From Haematobia irritans (Eukaryota; Arthropoda; Insecta; Diptera; Muscidae): a DNA stretch of 64,000 nucleotides. The notes below the pieces were generated by a model. That model saw only the letters and a list, made by a program, of their open reading frames with translations. It did not search any database and was not told the DNA's origin. The position numbers and the translations under genes were made by a program. The stretch covers positions 89,045,832 to 89,109,831 of the forward strand of contig NC_134398.1 in assembly GCF_050003625.1 (NCBI RefSeq), given 5' to 3'. Below are positions 53,103 through 63,257 of this stretch, piece by piece (position 1 is the first letter of the stretch; each line of letters opens with the position of its first letter).

Positions 53103-56100
53103 ACCATCTCCATAGCAATAGTTCAACAGAAAAATAACAATTTAACTATTGCGGGTGTTATTAATAGCGACAAGCGTACTTTGACGTTGGATACTGGTGC
53201 ATCAAAGTCTATTATTAGATTTGATTTAGTAAAAGGAAAAGTTACACCACTGATTGGAGTCAAGCTACGCACGGCTACAGGGGAACCCGCAACCGTATAT
53301 GTAAATCTCGCCGTAAAATTAACTATTGCTAACAAATCCGTTACTTATGATTTCATTGTGGCCGATATAGTAGACGAAGTTATAATTGGAGCGGATTTCA
53401 TGATTGCTTTTGGTCTCAATTTGGATATGAAGCGTCGTGTAATGACATGGTGCGATGCCGAAATAACGGTAAACGTGGGATACGACGAGAATACACCTGT
53501 CAGACGTTTGACAACGAGCCAGTCAGAGTCTATACCACCGAATGCCGAAGCAATTATATGGGTTTCTATGAATGGAGATTGTGAAGTCGGCCTATTGTGG
53601 GTTGTTGAACCAGCAGAAAACAAAAGAAATAACATCTTGATAGCAAATGCCCTGGTAAAAACGAACGAAGAGAGACTAATACCAGTTCGTGTCTTGAACT
53701 TGTCTGACAATCACGAGCAAATTGTAAAATTTTCTGACATTGGTAAATGTACACCAGCCGAGGCAATAGTCAATTTGGAAGGCAACTCATCAAAGACACA
53801 TGGAGCAGTGAGAAAACATCTAGAAGGGTATGTCGACGCTTGGACACGTCATCTATCGCCGTCAGAGAGAAATAAAGCCAAGCAATTGTTGTGGAAAAAC
53901 GCCTCTGTTTTTGCTTCTGAAAAGGGAAATCAAGGAAGAACATCTGTAGTGAAACATGAAATTAAAACCGCAGAAGAAAGGCCCATAAAACAGGCACCAC
54001 GAAGTGTTCCCCTGGCAAAAAGAGACGAAGTTCAAAAGCTTATTAAGGAAATGGCGGAGAGTGGTGTGATCGAGCCATCATCAAGTCCTTGGTGTTCCCC
54101 AGGTGCTGGTCAAAAAGAAAGATGGAAGTACCCGATTCTGCGTAGACTACGGAAAACTGAATGATGTCACCAAAAAGGACAGTTATCCGCTTCCACGCAT
54201 TGATGACACGTTGGACACACTAGCCGGAACAACATGGTTTTCTACGCATGATTTGCAGAGTGGATATTGGCAAGTAGAGATCGCCGAGAAAGACAAGGAA
54301 AAGACGGCTTTTGGCGTTAATGGCGGTCTCTGGCAATTCAATGTAATGCCGTTCGGGCTCTGCAACGCTCCGGCTACCTTCGAAAGATTGATGGAGCGGG
54401 TACTGAAGGGGTTGCACTGGAAATCGTGCTTGATATACTTGGATGACATCATAGTGATGGGCAAAACATTTGATGAGCACCTTAAGAACTTGAAAGATGT
54501 TATCCAGCAATTGTCAGCCGCTGGTCTACGCCTTAACGCAAAGAAATGCTCCCTTTTCCATCGGTGGATATGCAGAGGGCATATCCACCGATGAAGACAA
54601 AATCCACGCTGTCAGAGATTGGCCACGACCCCGAAATCTCCACGAATTAAGAAGTTTCCTTGGGTTATGAACATATTACCGACGATTCGTCCCAAACTTC
54701 GCCAGCATCGCTGCTAGTCTCCATAAATTGACGCAAAAAGGTCAGAAGTTCCAGTGGAGCGAGGAACAGGAGGATTCAATCCAACATTTAAAAGAACTTT
54801 TATGTCCAGCTCCTTTTCTAGCGTATCCCATTCCGGGCGAAAAATTTGTTTTGGATACAGATGCTAGCGCGTATGGTATTGGAGGTGTCCTATCTCAACA
54901 GATAGACGGCAAGGAGAAGGTCATCGGATATTTCAGCAGAACGTTGTCCAAGCCCGAAAAGAACTACTGTGTAACGCGACGAGAGCTGTTAGCCATCATA
55001 TAGAGTGTAAAACATTATCATAAATATTTGTATGGATAACACTTCTTGCTCAGGACTGATCACTCAGCTCTACGATGGTTGCTCCAATTCAAGAATCCGG
55101 AAGTTCAACTGGCACGTTGGATCGAGAGGCTCCAAAGCTATGATTTCAGTATCGAGCATAGAAAAGGTGGAAAACACGGTAACGCTGACGCTTTGTCACG
55201 TCGACCTTGCAGTATAGAATGCAAGCACTGCTCGAAAGCTGAACCAGGAGCCCCGTTTGAAAGAATAGCAATGGACGTGGCAGGCCCTTTCCCAGTAAGT
55301 GATTCTGGAAACCGTTATGTCCTTGTGGTCATGGATTACTTCAGCAAATGGCCGGAGGTGTATGCAATTCCAAACCAAGAGGGAAACACGATTGTGGATG
55401 TGGTCAACAAAAACTGGATATGTCGCTACGGTGTGCCGTCCGAGATTCACTCAGACCAGGGAAGAAATTTTGAATCGGCCATATTCAAAGAGATGTGTGA
55501 ATCCCTTGGTATCAAGAAAACGAGGACTACACCATTACATCCACAATCCGATGGCATGGTAGAAAGGTTTAATCGCACTCTGGAGGAACATCTTCGAAAA
55601 GTGGTGGACAACGGCCAGAGGGACTGGGACGAGCATATACCAAAGTTTTTGCTGTCCTATAGATCTGCCATTCACGATTCCACCTCTCGAACACCGGCCA
55701 ATGTTCTATTCGGAACTGAGTTGAAGTTGCCTGGAGATCTGATATTCGGCGCTAAACCTAATGAGCTCGCCATGGAAGAAAACAGAAACGACATCCCAAA
55801 CACTTTCGGTGAAGTTCACGAATCAGTGCGCAACAAAATAAAAATGGTCAGCAACAGAATGAAGGCGAGCTACGATCGTGCTGTAAATACTGAGGGCTTC
55901 CAAGAAGGAGAATTGGTTCTGCTATTTAACCCGCAACGAAAGAAAGGATTGTGTCCTAAACTGCAAACACAGTGGGAAGGCCCATACAAAGTCATCAAGA
56001 AGATCAATGATGTTGTATACCGGATTCAGAAGGACGACAGCCCTAGATCAAAGATGAAAGTTGTACATCTGGAACGATTGGCTCCTTACGGAACAGGTTC

Positions 56101-56128
56101 TGTGCCTGTTCGGTACGAACAGGCTTAA
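53043..56128 (+). pseudogene. LTR element Pol: protease, RT, RNase H, integrase; broken
   Basis: Protease LTLDTGASKSII (near 53190). RT begins near 53990 (ERPIKQAPRSVPLAKRDEVQ). A frameshift near 54097 (about 2 nt lost) precedes [20 protein letters not shown] and [10 protein letters not shown] local inverted duplication at 54559-54593 destroys the next segment. Stops occur at 54667 (SFLGL*) and 55001. RNase H is readable (LDTDASAYGIGGVLSQ, LRTDHSALRWLL). Between DALSRRPC and CKHCSKAE a deletion removes nearly all of the integrase HHCC domain. The integrase core (IAMDVAGPFP, IHSDQGRNFESAIF, HPQSDGMVERFNRTLEEHL) and a C-terminal GPYKVIKK domain run to 56128. No env frame follows. Confidence 0.9.
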
Positions 56129-56139
56129 GCGGGAGGCAG
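56129..56139 (+). other. Polypurine tract of the LTR element
   Basis: GCGGGAGGCAG directly precedes the 3' LTR TGTTACG, the position of the plus-strand primer. Confidence 0.7.
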
Positions 56140-57008
56140 TGTTACGAATTTGATAATTATCGATTTAAGTTTATTTAAATTAGTTTCCGTTAATTTAAAA
56201 TTTCAAATTGTAACGATAAAAATTCGCTATCACTTGTTGGAATCATCTATTCATTTTCTAGTACTTTCCTTAATTTCTTTTATGTTCTTTTGTTTGCTTA
56301 TTTTCATATCGAAATGTTAGTTCTTACTCTCTCATAGAATAACAATCCCTTTTCTTTGTTATTTTGCATTCTCATTTCATTTCATCTCATTTCATCTCAT
56401 TGTCTATTGTCATTGTTGTTGTAGTAATGCGAGCATATATCTATGTGAGTGTGTATGTGTTTGGCAGCCACCAGATGAATAACTTAATGGTCGTAGATCC
56501 TTCTAGTGTTGTCAAAGAATGTTCTGGCGTTGCCAGAATATTGTAGTGCTGCCAGAATGTTCTCGTATTGCCAGACCGTCATATATAAAAGCGCTCGCAT
56601 GCTGCTAACGAGTCATGCGCTTTACAGACTATCAGTTATTCCGGACGGAATGTCGGTGTTTGTAAAGAATCTTACAGTGTGTCGGATCGATACGACTTGT
56701 CGGCGATGACTAAATAATCGGTAAATGTGTTATCGATCCCATGAACATGCAGCAGTATCGATTATGCCTTCGGGCTTAACTTATATGTGCACAATATATG
56801 GGATATGTTCGACACGAGCACTGTCGTCCGGAATAACTGATAGTCTGTAAAGCGCATCAGTCTTAATTAAAGCGTCAAACGAATAACATCACTGTGAACG
56901 AATTGTAAAGTGAAGTTATAGTAAATAAATTGTAGATTAACGTTATTTGAAACGAACAGTGTTTTAATTGTCGGGTAATAAAAAACGCCTAAATATAAAA
57001 ACGTAACA
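56140..57008 (+). repeat. 3' LTR with nested MITE
   Basis: TGTTACGAA ... CGTAACA; 625 bp after removal of the MITE (56616-56856) and its duplicated TCA. It contains the same TATATAAAAG/TCAGTC promoter and an imperfect 'tttcatctcat' expansion not present in the 5' LTR. Confidence 0.92.
56616..56856. mobile_element. TGCGCTTTACAG MITE, complete 241 bp, TSD TCA
   Basis: TIRs TGCGCTTTACAGACTATCAG and complement. TCA at 56613-56615 and 56857-56859. The uninterrupted site (GAGTCAGTCTT) is preserved in the 5' LTR at 46018-46028, which proves the 3-bp duplication. Confidence 0.95.
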
Positions 57009-57682
57009 ATATATTGTCAACACTATCATTTTTCAACGCGAAACAATGATTGAGTGGAACTTTTTTCGCACCAAAACAGAAAAAAAAACAGCCCCATTGA
57101 CAATTTAGATGGTATGACGCTACAAAATTTGCAAAACGAGGAACAGTGTCACTAAATTTACTTTTTAATAGTCCGCAATAAATTGAATAAAAATGTTCGC
57201 AATACCAAGTGTAAACTAGAATTTGGCTAAAGGTAGGTACTATGTTTATTGGCACGAAAAAAAGTCCCTAAATCATTCTTTCGCGTTGAAAAATGAGAGT
57301 GTTGACAATTGATTTCGAAGGAAGAAAACAGCCATTTTTGAAATATTTCGCGTTTATTTAATTGACAACATCGCCAAACGTCATAAAATTATTACATATG
57401 TATACGCAGCAGCTGATTAGATTGTTTACACACACGCATTCATAATAATTGTTTTGAAAAGTTTTTTCTACCAGTTTTTAAATTGTTTTGCAACCAAACC
57501 TCACACAGCACTGGACACTAATAATTGTTAAGAATAAAACGCCAGCCGCTCTACTCCTGGTGTCTTACCACATTCGGCAACAGCTTTAAAGACATGCGGT
57601 ACATTGTCGTCTTCTTCAGCTTTTCCAAATGGATACCGTCAATTTGTAACGCCCATCTAACAAACATATAATTCCGGTTTTA

Positions 57683-58046
57683 AGGCCGGTATGCACCTCT
57701 ACCGAAAAATTTCATTCCCATAAGAAATGCATTGCTATTTATGCTAACGAAATTTTCGGTAGCGTTCAATTTCGCAAGCTGGTACGCACCTCTAATGAAA
57801 ATAACAGGGTTGTTAAAAGCATATTTTGGCAGCAAACATTTAATTTATTACAATTATTGTGTGCGTAAAAGTTTTAAAAGGTCTGTAAATAATAAACAAT
57901 TTATTTGAGGAATATTTGGAACATATATTAACAATTTTTAAAAACGATTAGCTGGTTTAAAATTTGTGTACACAGCCCTGTTTTTTTGTTGTAGACTTAA
58001 ATAAATTTTTGCTACCGAAAATTTCGCTAGAGGTGCATACCGGCCT
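57683..58046 (+). mobile_element. MITE2 (AGGCCGGTATGCACCTCT), 364 bp, TSD TTA
   Basis: AGGCCGGTATGCACCTCTAC ... AGAGGTGCATACCGGCCT, with TTA on each side (57680-57682 and 58047-58049). Non-coding. The termini begin like MITE1 (AGGCCGGTA) but the interior is unrelated. Confidence 0.9.
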
Positions 58047-58325
58047 TTATGCTAAATTTTACATCATGCGCAGCAATGGACTCATTCATCAACAAACTTA
58101 ATTCGTCGGTGTCCACAATATATACACAATCGCATTGCAATACCAGCGGACAAGAGTGTACTTATGCCCATGCTGTTGCCGCCTCACTAGCAATTTCAAA
58201 TCCAGTGGTCACCACCACGGTTCCCACAAAGGATAATAACGCCATTTCATTTGCCAATGTTGTTACCTCGGGGGGAACAACATCATAGGGTGACCAGTTA
58301 AAACACGTACACCATACAATAGCTA

Positions 58326-59114
58326 CCCTGCCAGCATTTCAAAGTTTCATTTCATCTTCATCGCTACCACAGACTCGTAAATGTCACTACAACCATCCTA
58401 CTGTGATGGGGGGCAGCATATCATAAAGTACAAAATGTACTTCATACATGTATTTTGCCATCACTACTTTTACAAAAGCCATTTTATTTTTTGTGAAACG
58501 CCAAGCGCAACCAGCTTGTTATATTTTATTTAAATAAAAACGAAAATAAAGTTCTGAAAACATAGATTTTACGCTTAAAATTGTGAAAGGTATATTGGTG
58601 AACAATTTTTGATTTTCCAAATGGAATAAAGTGATTGTTCTTCACATATTTTACAGACACGCTGCCTCCATCGAATAAAAACACTGGCTGATAGACGCTG
58701 CAACATGTAACTCGCTACTTGTAACTCTACATCATCATTAATGCAAAAAATTATGTTAAATGTGATGTGATAGTGGTATAAATGTTATATTTTTAAGAAT
58801 TTGTAAATGATTAATCAAATTAATAAATATCTAAACAAACGTGTTTTACTCGACCACAATGATTCTTTTACAACTATCTTAAAATGTGCTTTTTCTGATT
58901 GTTTGGAGGGTCTCTTATTGGCGTCGTTCTAAATTGATCTATAAAGGCACCTAATAATTGCACTCATGAGAAACCTTTTTGTAGTAACTTGGCGTGGTAC
59001 AACTTCTCAATAGTGACGGCGCTTTTCCGACGAGTTTTTGATATCGTATATGATTGTTTTCGACGTACTGGGGATTCTCAAAAGCGCCCCCAAATTCAAA
59101 AAATGTTGGCAGGG
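58326..59114 (+). mobile_element. CCCTGCCAGC fold-back element, full copy, 789 bp
   Basis: CCCTGCCAGCATTTCAAAG ... ATGTTGGCAGGG with TA on both sides. The intact target (AGCTATAGTCAAAG, reverse strand) is visible in copy 1 near 41615-41632. Inserted about 80 bp from the place where the sister element carries its own copy. Confidence 0.88.
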
Positions 59115-60046
59115 TATAGTCAAAGTGAAACTTTTTGTTCAATCAAAATAAGCCTATAACTCACGTTGAAGGGTAGTTCCTAAGCAAAAGTCACTGTTCC
59201 CGACTTATATTTCGCAAGATAATTCGTCACAAAGGGATGTTAGTGTTCTATACCAGGAACACTTCGTTGACTGAAATTAATACATTGAGATGCAAAGTGG
59301 CTGGTTTACTGAAGAATGTTTCTTGTTATACTCTCCCAATGTATAATTTTATAACTATTTCAGTCACGTTATAAAATGCAACCAGTGTTTTGAATCGATA
59401 AAATGCAAGATATATGCATAATTAATTTTTGCATTTTATTTTTGGAACATAGCAATTTATTCTTGTGATTCCATTCGTAGCTACCATAGTACTGCAACAT
59501 CAATCGCACTGCCTCCTTTATAATTACGATGCACGGCCAGCATTTGTGTTTATTATCCCTATACCCAGTAAAAAGAAACGATCGTAAAATGAAATTCACT
59601 AAATAGAACTTTATTTTGTTAACACTTTTCTATAAATTTCATGTTATATACATTATTTCTATTCAATCATGTAGTAGTTGGCGGCTTGATGGTGGTTGCT
59701 AGTTTATTACGAAAATACCACTCCATGTTATTTTTATTTAGTCAATCGATCGTATAACAATTTTAAATAACAACGCGAACCACTTTTGCATTATAATTTA
59801 ACACAAATCATTTGAATAAATAAATTATTTCTTAATTCACATTACAAATGGCGCCATGTTTTCAAACTAACTAATCTCAACATATGGAAGGATTTAACAC
59901 GACCTAATTAGGGACTATGCGCTTTATGTCAGTTTTTCAACTCGAAAAAAAACAAAGTACCACAAACGAAAAAATATTTCGGTAGTTTTTCGCATTTTTG
60001 GTTTTGTATGGGATTTCGCTGCGGAAACCGAACATAGTACCTACCT

Positions 60047-60409
60047 TAAGGTAAGTATCGTATCTACTTAGTAAAAATATAATATTATAAGTTTCCATAC
60101 AAATTGCAGGCTTCATACACCAACAAACACAAATACTTTTTACGGCAAGCGAGCTTTTTTATTGTATTAAGCACATAGGACGAGTCAACGGCGGTTCTAA
60201 GTCGATCTATATTTATATATAGCGGCTTAGGAAGGAATTTTAAATTACGTGAAACTAGGGCTATGAATATTTGTAAACATTTACATTTTTTGTGTTTTAA
60301 ATATATGGCTTGGGAGCCGCGTTATTTGTATATTGCTAAAGAAAATAATTGGATTAAAAACTACTTGTATACTATTTGTAATAATGTTTATTGGCCTTGA
60401 AGGCTTTAT
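60047..60409. other. Intergenic, nothing recognised
   Basis: AT-rich spacer between two transposons; no frame or repeat assigned. Confidence 0.4.
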
Positions 60410-61637
60410 CCCTGCCAGCATTTCAAAGTTCCATTTCATCCTCATCGCTACCACAGACTCGTAAGTGACACTGCAACAATCGCCAACTGTGATAGTATTT
60501 TGCCATCACTATTCGCATGAAACTATTTTGCCATCACTATTGTTAGAAGAGCCATTTTATATTTTGTGAAACACCAAGCACAATGGAACTTTGAAATGCT
60601 GGCAGGGTAGTTATTTCGCTTAAAGGCCGGTACTCTGTTCGGTTTTTGCGTTGAAACTCCATACAAAACCAAAAAATGCGAAAAATTTGCGAAATTTTTT
60701 CCATTTGTGATACTTTGTTTTTTCGTGTTGAAAAACTGACGTTTATAGCACGGCGCCATTTGCAATGTGAATTAAGAAATAATTTATTTATTAAAAACTA
60801 TTTGTGCGGGTTTATAAATCAAACACGGACCATATTTTTGTTCCGAAACTATACAAAGGATCAAAGGAATAGCAGATCAATTGCCAAAGGAAAAACAAAA
60901 TGTTATTTGGTAAAAACAAGCAACAACCACCAACTTAATCCAATATCGCTCCCTGTAAAATAGCGCTCCAAGCTAGCTAAAAAACGCCGCTTTCTATGTG
61001 CGAAATAATGGTTTCCATAAAAAATTTTCGCAAGAATGAACATAGTACCGGCCTTAAAATAGTAAAAGGTATATTGGTGAACAATATTTGACTTTCCAAA
61101 CTTTACAGACACGCTGCCTCCATCGAGTATAAAAACACTGGCTGATAGATGCTGCAACATATAACTTGCTACTTGTTACTCAACATCATTATTTTATTAA
61201 TGCAAAAAATTATGTTAAATGTGTTGTGATAGTGGTATATATGTTATATTTATAAGAATTTATAAATGTTAAATCAAATTAATAAACATCTAAGCAATCG
61301 TGTTTTACTTGAACACAATGATTCTTTTATAACTATCTTAAAATGCACTTTTTCTGATTGTTTGAAGGGGCTCTTATTGGCGTCGTTCTAAATTTATTAA
61401 AAAAGGCACATAATAATTGCACTCATGCGATACTTTTTTTGTAACTTGGCGTGGTACAACTTCTCAATAGTGACGGCGCTTTTCCGACGAGTTTTGGATG
61501 TCGTATACGATTGTTTTCGACGTGGTGGGGATTCTCAGAAGCGCGGTCAAATCCAAAAAATTTTAGCAGAGATACGACTGTTTTCGTCGTGGTGGGGATT
61601 CTCAGAAGTGCCGTCAAATTAAAAAAAGTTGGCAGGG
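60410..61637 (+). mobile_element. CCCTGCCAGC fold-back element with nested MITE1 and an inverted internal end
   Basis: CCCTGCCAGCATTTCAAAG ... AGTTGGCAGGG, with AT on each side (60408-60409 and 61638-61639). MITE1 lies at 60624-61054. Around 60584-60607 the normal interior is replaced by an inverted copy of the element's own first ~24 bp. The right part contains a second, partial direct copy of the 'gttttcg..cgtggtggggattctcagaag' segment (about 61515-61545 and 61570-61600). Confidence 0.8.
60624..61054 (-). mobile_element. MITE1 copy g, TSD TAA
   Basis: AGGCCGGTACTCTGTTCGG ... CATAGTACCGGCCT, with TAA at 60621-60623 and 61055-61057. Nearly identical to copies b, c and d. Confidence 0.92.
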
Positions 61638-61889
61638 ATTCTTGGAAACATTAAGGAGCAGAATGGAGTGTAAATTATGGTGGCTTATTGACACCCTGTG
61701 TTTATTGGTTGTGATCAGATGATTTGATTACAGTACCTGTAATAATAATAATCCGAGGAAGATAGTAAGACTAACTTTAAATTAGGTTGGAAATACTGGT
61801 TAGGGTTTACACTTAATGCAAATACCGTAATGTGAAATACAGTGAACTATACTAGTACAGAGACTTTAATATGGTTAATAAAAAATGAA
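61638..61889 (+). promoter_or_regulatory. Upstream region of the FRS2-like gene, with a minimal uORF
   Basis: Spacer between the fold-back element and the start codon. A five-codon upstream frame (ATG GTT AAT AAA AAA TGA, 61871-61888) ends one base before the main ATG at 61890. A TACAG acceptor-like site at about 61855-61859 could end a 5' UTR intron. No TATA box is obvious. Confidence 0.4.
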
Positions 61890-63257
61890 ATGGGCTGCAT
61901 CAGTAGTAGCAATAAACAAATATTTTCGTTGAGAAGAGATGGTGTGTTTAACGTCGCCGTGCTCCGTGTTCAGTCAGAACAGTCGGTGACGTTGGCGGGT
62001 GAGGGGACGCTGGAATTAACCCCCAACGAAATCGTGTTTATTGCACCAAATCATGAGCCAGTTTCGTGGGCATTGCAACATCTACGCAGATATGGACTGA
62101 ATGAAGATATATTTAGTTTCGAAGCCGGCAGACGGTGTACAACTGGGCCTGGAATTTATACGTTCCGCTGTTGCAACGCGGATCAATTATATTCCAAATT
62201 TCAAAGCTATATTAATTCTATGTCCGCATCTCTTGGTACTGACCGTGATCGTACCATCAATTCTACACACCGCATAAATCTGTTTGATAGATTGAATTTG
62301 CATCAGCAACATGCCAATCAGTACTTGGAGCCATCATCTGTTTTTGGAATTGGGGTTGACCAGAGAAATATTTTAGATGGACACAATGAGACGAATTTGA
62401 ACTCACCCGATTCATTGATAAGTCCTTCCATTACGTCTGAAATTATCCATATTCCTTCTGTAACATCATACTCAAATGTCAATCCTATTAATAATAGTTT
62501 TAACATATACATGGATCCACCAATATCTACTGTAAATGAACGCAATAATAACAGTTCCGCTCCTGCTATCAACAATGTTATTAGTTCGGTTGACTTAATT
62601 TCGAAGCAAATTGCTAGAACATCTTCTCTAGATGAACCTCCTGACGAATGCGCTCCAATTTTATCTCCTGCTAGAAATGAGGCTGAAAGGATATACTCCA
62701 ATATTGAACTCATACCACCCGCACCACATTCAGCAAATCGCACTACGCATTCTGGTATCGAATTAGTAGAGCCTTCATATGCCAACGTTGAGGTTAATAT
62801 TTGTGGAAAAAATACAGAACCATCGCATTCAACACCAGAACGAATAAATTCTATTCCGAATGGGACTGTCGTAAATTACATAGTTTTGGATTTAGATCAT
62901 CCTCGTAGTCCATCTCAGTGTTCACCAAAAACTAAATTTGGTAGTGGTCAATCATTAATTGAAAGCCAAACAAATGATATATTTAGGGTCAATGAACAAC
63001 ATACGGACGCATTGTCCTTGTCTTGCGGGTCATCAACTATGCCAAAGAGAACTAATATAAGCGACGTAAAGTCGAATTTCTCCGATACAAGGATCGAGTC
63101 ATCAGGAAGTTATACAAGAATTGACTTTTTGAAAACGTTTGCTCTAATGAAGTCATCCACAAATTATAGTGATTTTGACCCAGAGAATGACGTCGATGAA
63201 TGTCGTCTAACACGACATAGTAAATTTGTAAGAAAGGCATATTCAATCAGTGAGTGA
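61890..63257 (+). CDS. FRS2: FRS2-like myristoylated PTB-domain adaptor, 455 aa
   Basis: I choose the ATG at 61890 because it gives MGCISSSNKQ, an N-myristoylation signal (Gly2, Ser6) as in FRS2 proteins; the frame is open for 16 codons upstream without homology. Residues ~10-112 form an IRS/FRS-type PTB domain (LELTPNEIVFI, WALQHLRRYGLNEDIFSFEA, GRRCTTGPGIYTFRCCNADQ). The long Ser/Asn-rich tail carries Grb2-type YxN motifs at Y194 (YSNV), Y269 (YSNI) and Y297 (YANV), and an SHP2-type VNYIVLDL at Y330. FRS2 links FGF receptors to Ras/MAPK at the plasma membrane. The function here is inferred from the domain. GTGAGT overlapping the stop (63250-63255) could be a splice donor to a further exon. 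Confidence 0.87.
   Translation: MGCISSSNKQIFSLRRDGVFNVAVLRVQSEQSVTLAGEGTLELTPNEIVFIAPNHEPVSWALQHLRRYGLNEDIFSFEAGRRCTTGPGIYTFRCCNADQLYSKFQSYINSMSASLGTDRDRTINSTHRINLFDRLNLHQQHANQYLEPSSVFGIGVDQRNILDGHNETNLNSPDSLISPSITSEIIHIPSVTSYSNVNPINNSFNIYMDPPISTVNERNNNSSAPAINNVISSVDLISKQIARTSSLDEPPDECAPILSPARNEAERIYSNIELIPPAPHSANRTTHSGIELVEPSYANVEVNICGKNTEPSHSTPERINSIPNGTVVNYIVLDLDHPRSPSQCSPKTKFGSGQSLIESQTNDIFRVNEQHTDALSLSCGSSTMPKRTNISDVKSNFSDTRIESSGSYTRIDFLKTFALMKSSTNYSDFDPENDVDECRLTRHSKFVRKAYSISE

Larger units (their letters stand above)
45563..57008 (+). mobile_element. LTR retrotransposon (Ty3/gypsy-type, gag-pol, no env), TSD ATAT
   Basis: LTRs TGTTACGAA ... CGTAACA frame gag and pol. ATAT lies on each side (45559-45562 and 57009-57012). 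Without nested inserts it is about 6 kb. The 5' LTR holds MITE1 and a LINE; the 3' LTR holds a TGCGCTTTACAG MITE. Pol order protease-RT-RNase H-integrase identifies Ty3/gypsy. Pol has frame breaks and a deletion, so this copy is dead, although the LTRs differ at only about ten positions seen by eye over ~620 bp. Confidence 0.93.
57231..60046 (-). mobile_element. 2.8-kb TIR element (AGGTAGGTACTATGTT), copy 2, TSD TAA
   Basis: Ends AGGTAGGTACTATGTTTAT and AACATAGTACCTACCT, with TAA at 57228-57230 and 60047-60049. Inverted homologue of 39988-42795. It holds MITE2 (57683-58046) and a fold-back element (58326-59114). Residual frames: on the plus strand 58049-58288 (NFTSCAAMDSFINKLNSSVS ... AISFANVVTSGGTTS, stop), and on the minus strand near 57535-57620 (EEDDNVPHVFKAVAECGKTP). 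Both are also present in copy 1. I do not recognise either; they may be element-encoded or captured host exons. Confidence 0.85.

Noticed and set aside
56128..56139. An env gene in the LTR retrotransposon
   Set aside because: Only the polypurine tract lies between the pol stop and the 3' LTR.
61842..61889. The upstream 16 codons of the FRS2-like frame
   Set aside because: Starting there would bury the myristoylation signal MGCISSS, which must be N-terminal to work.
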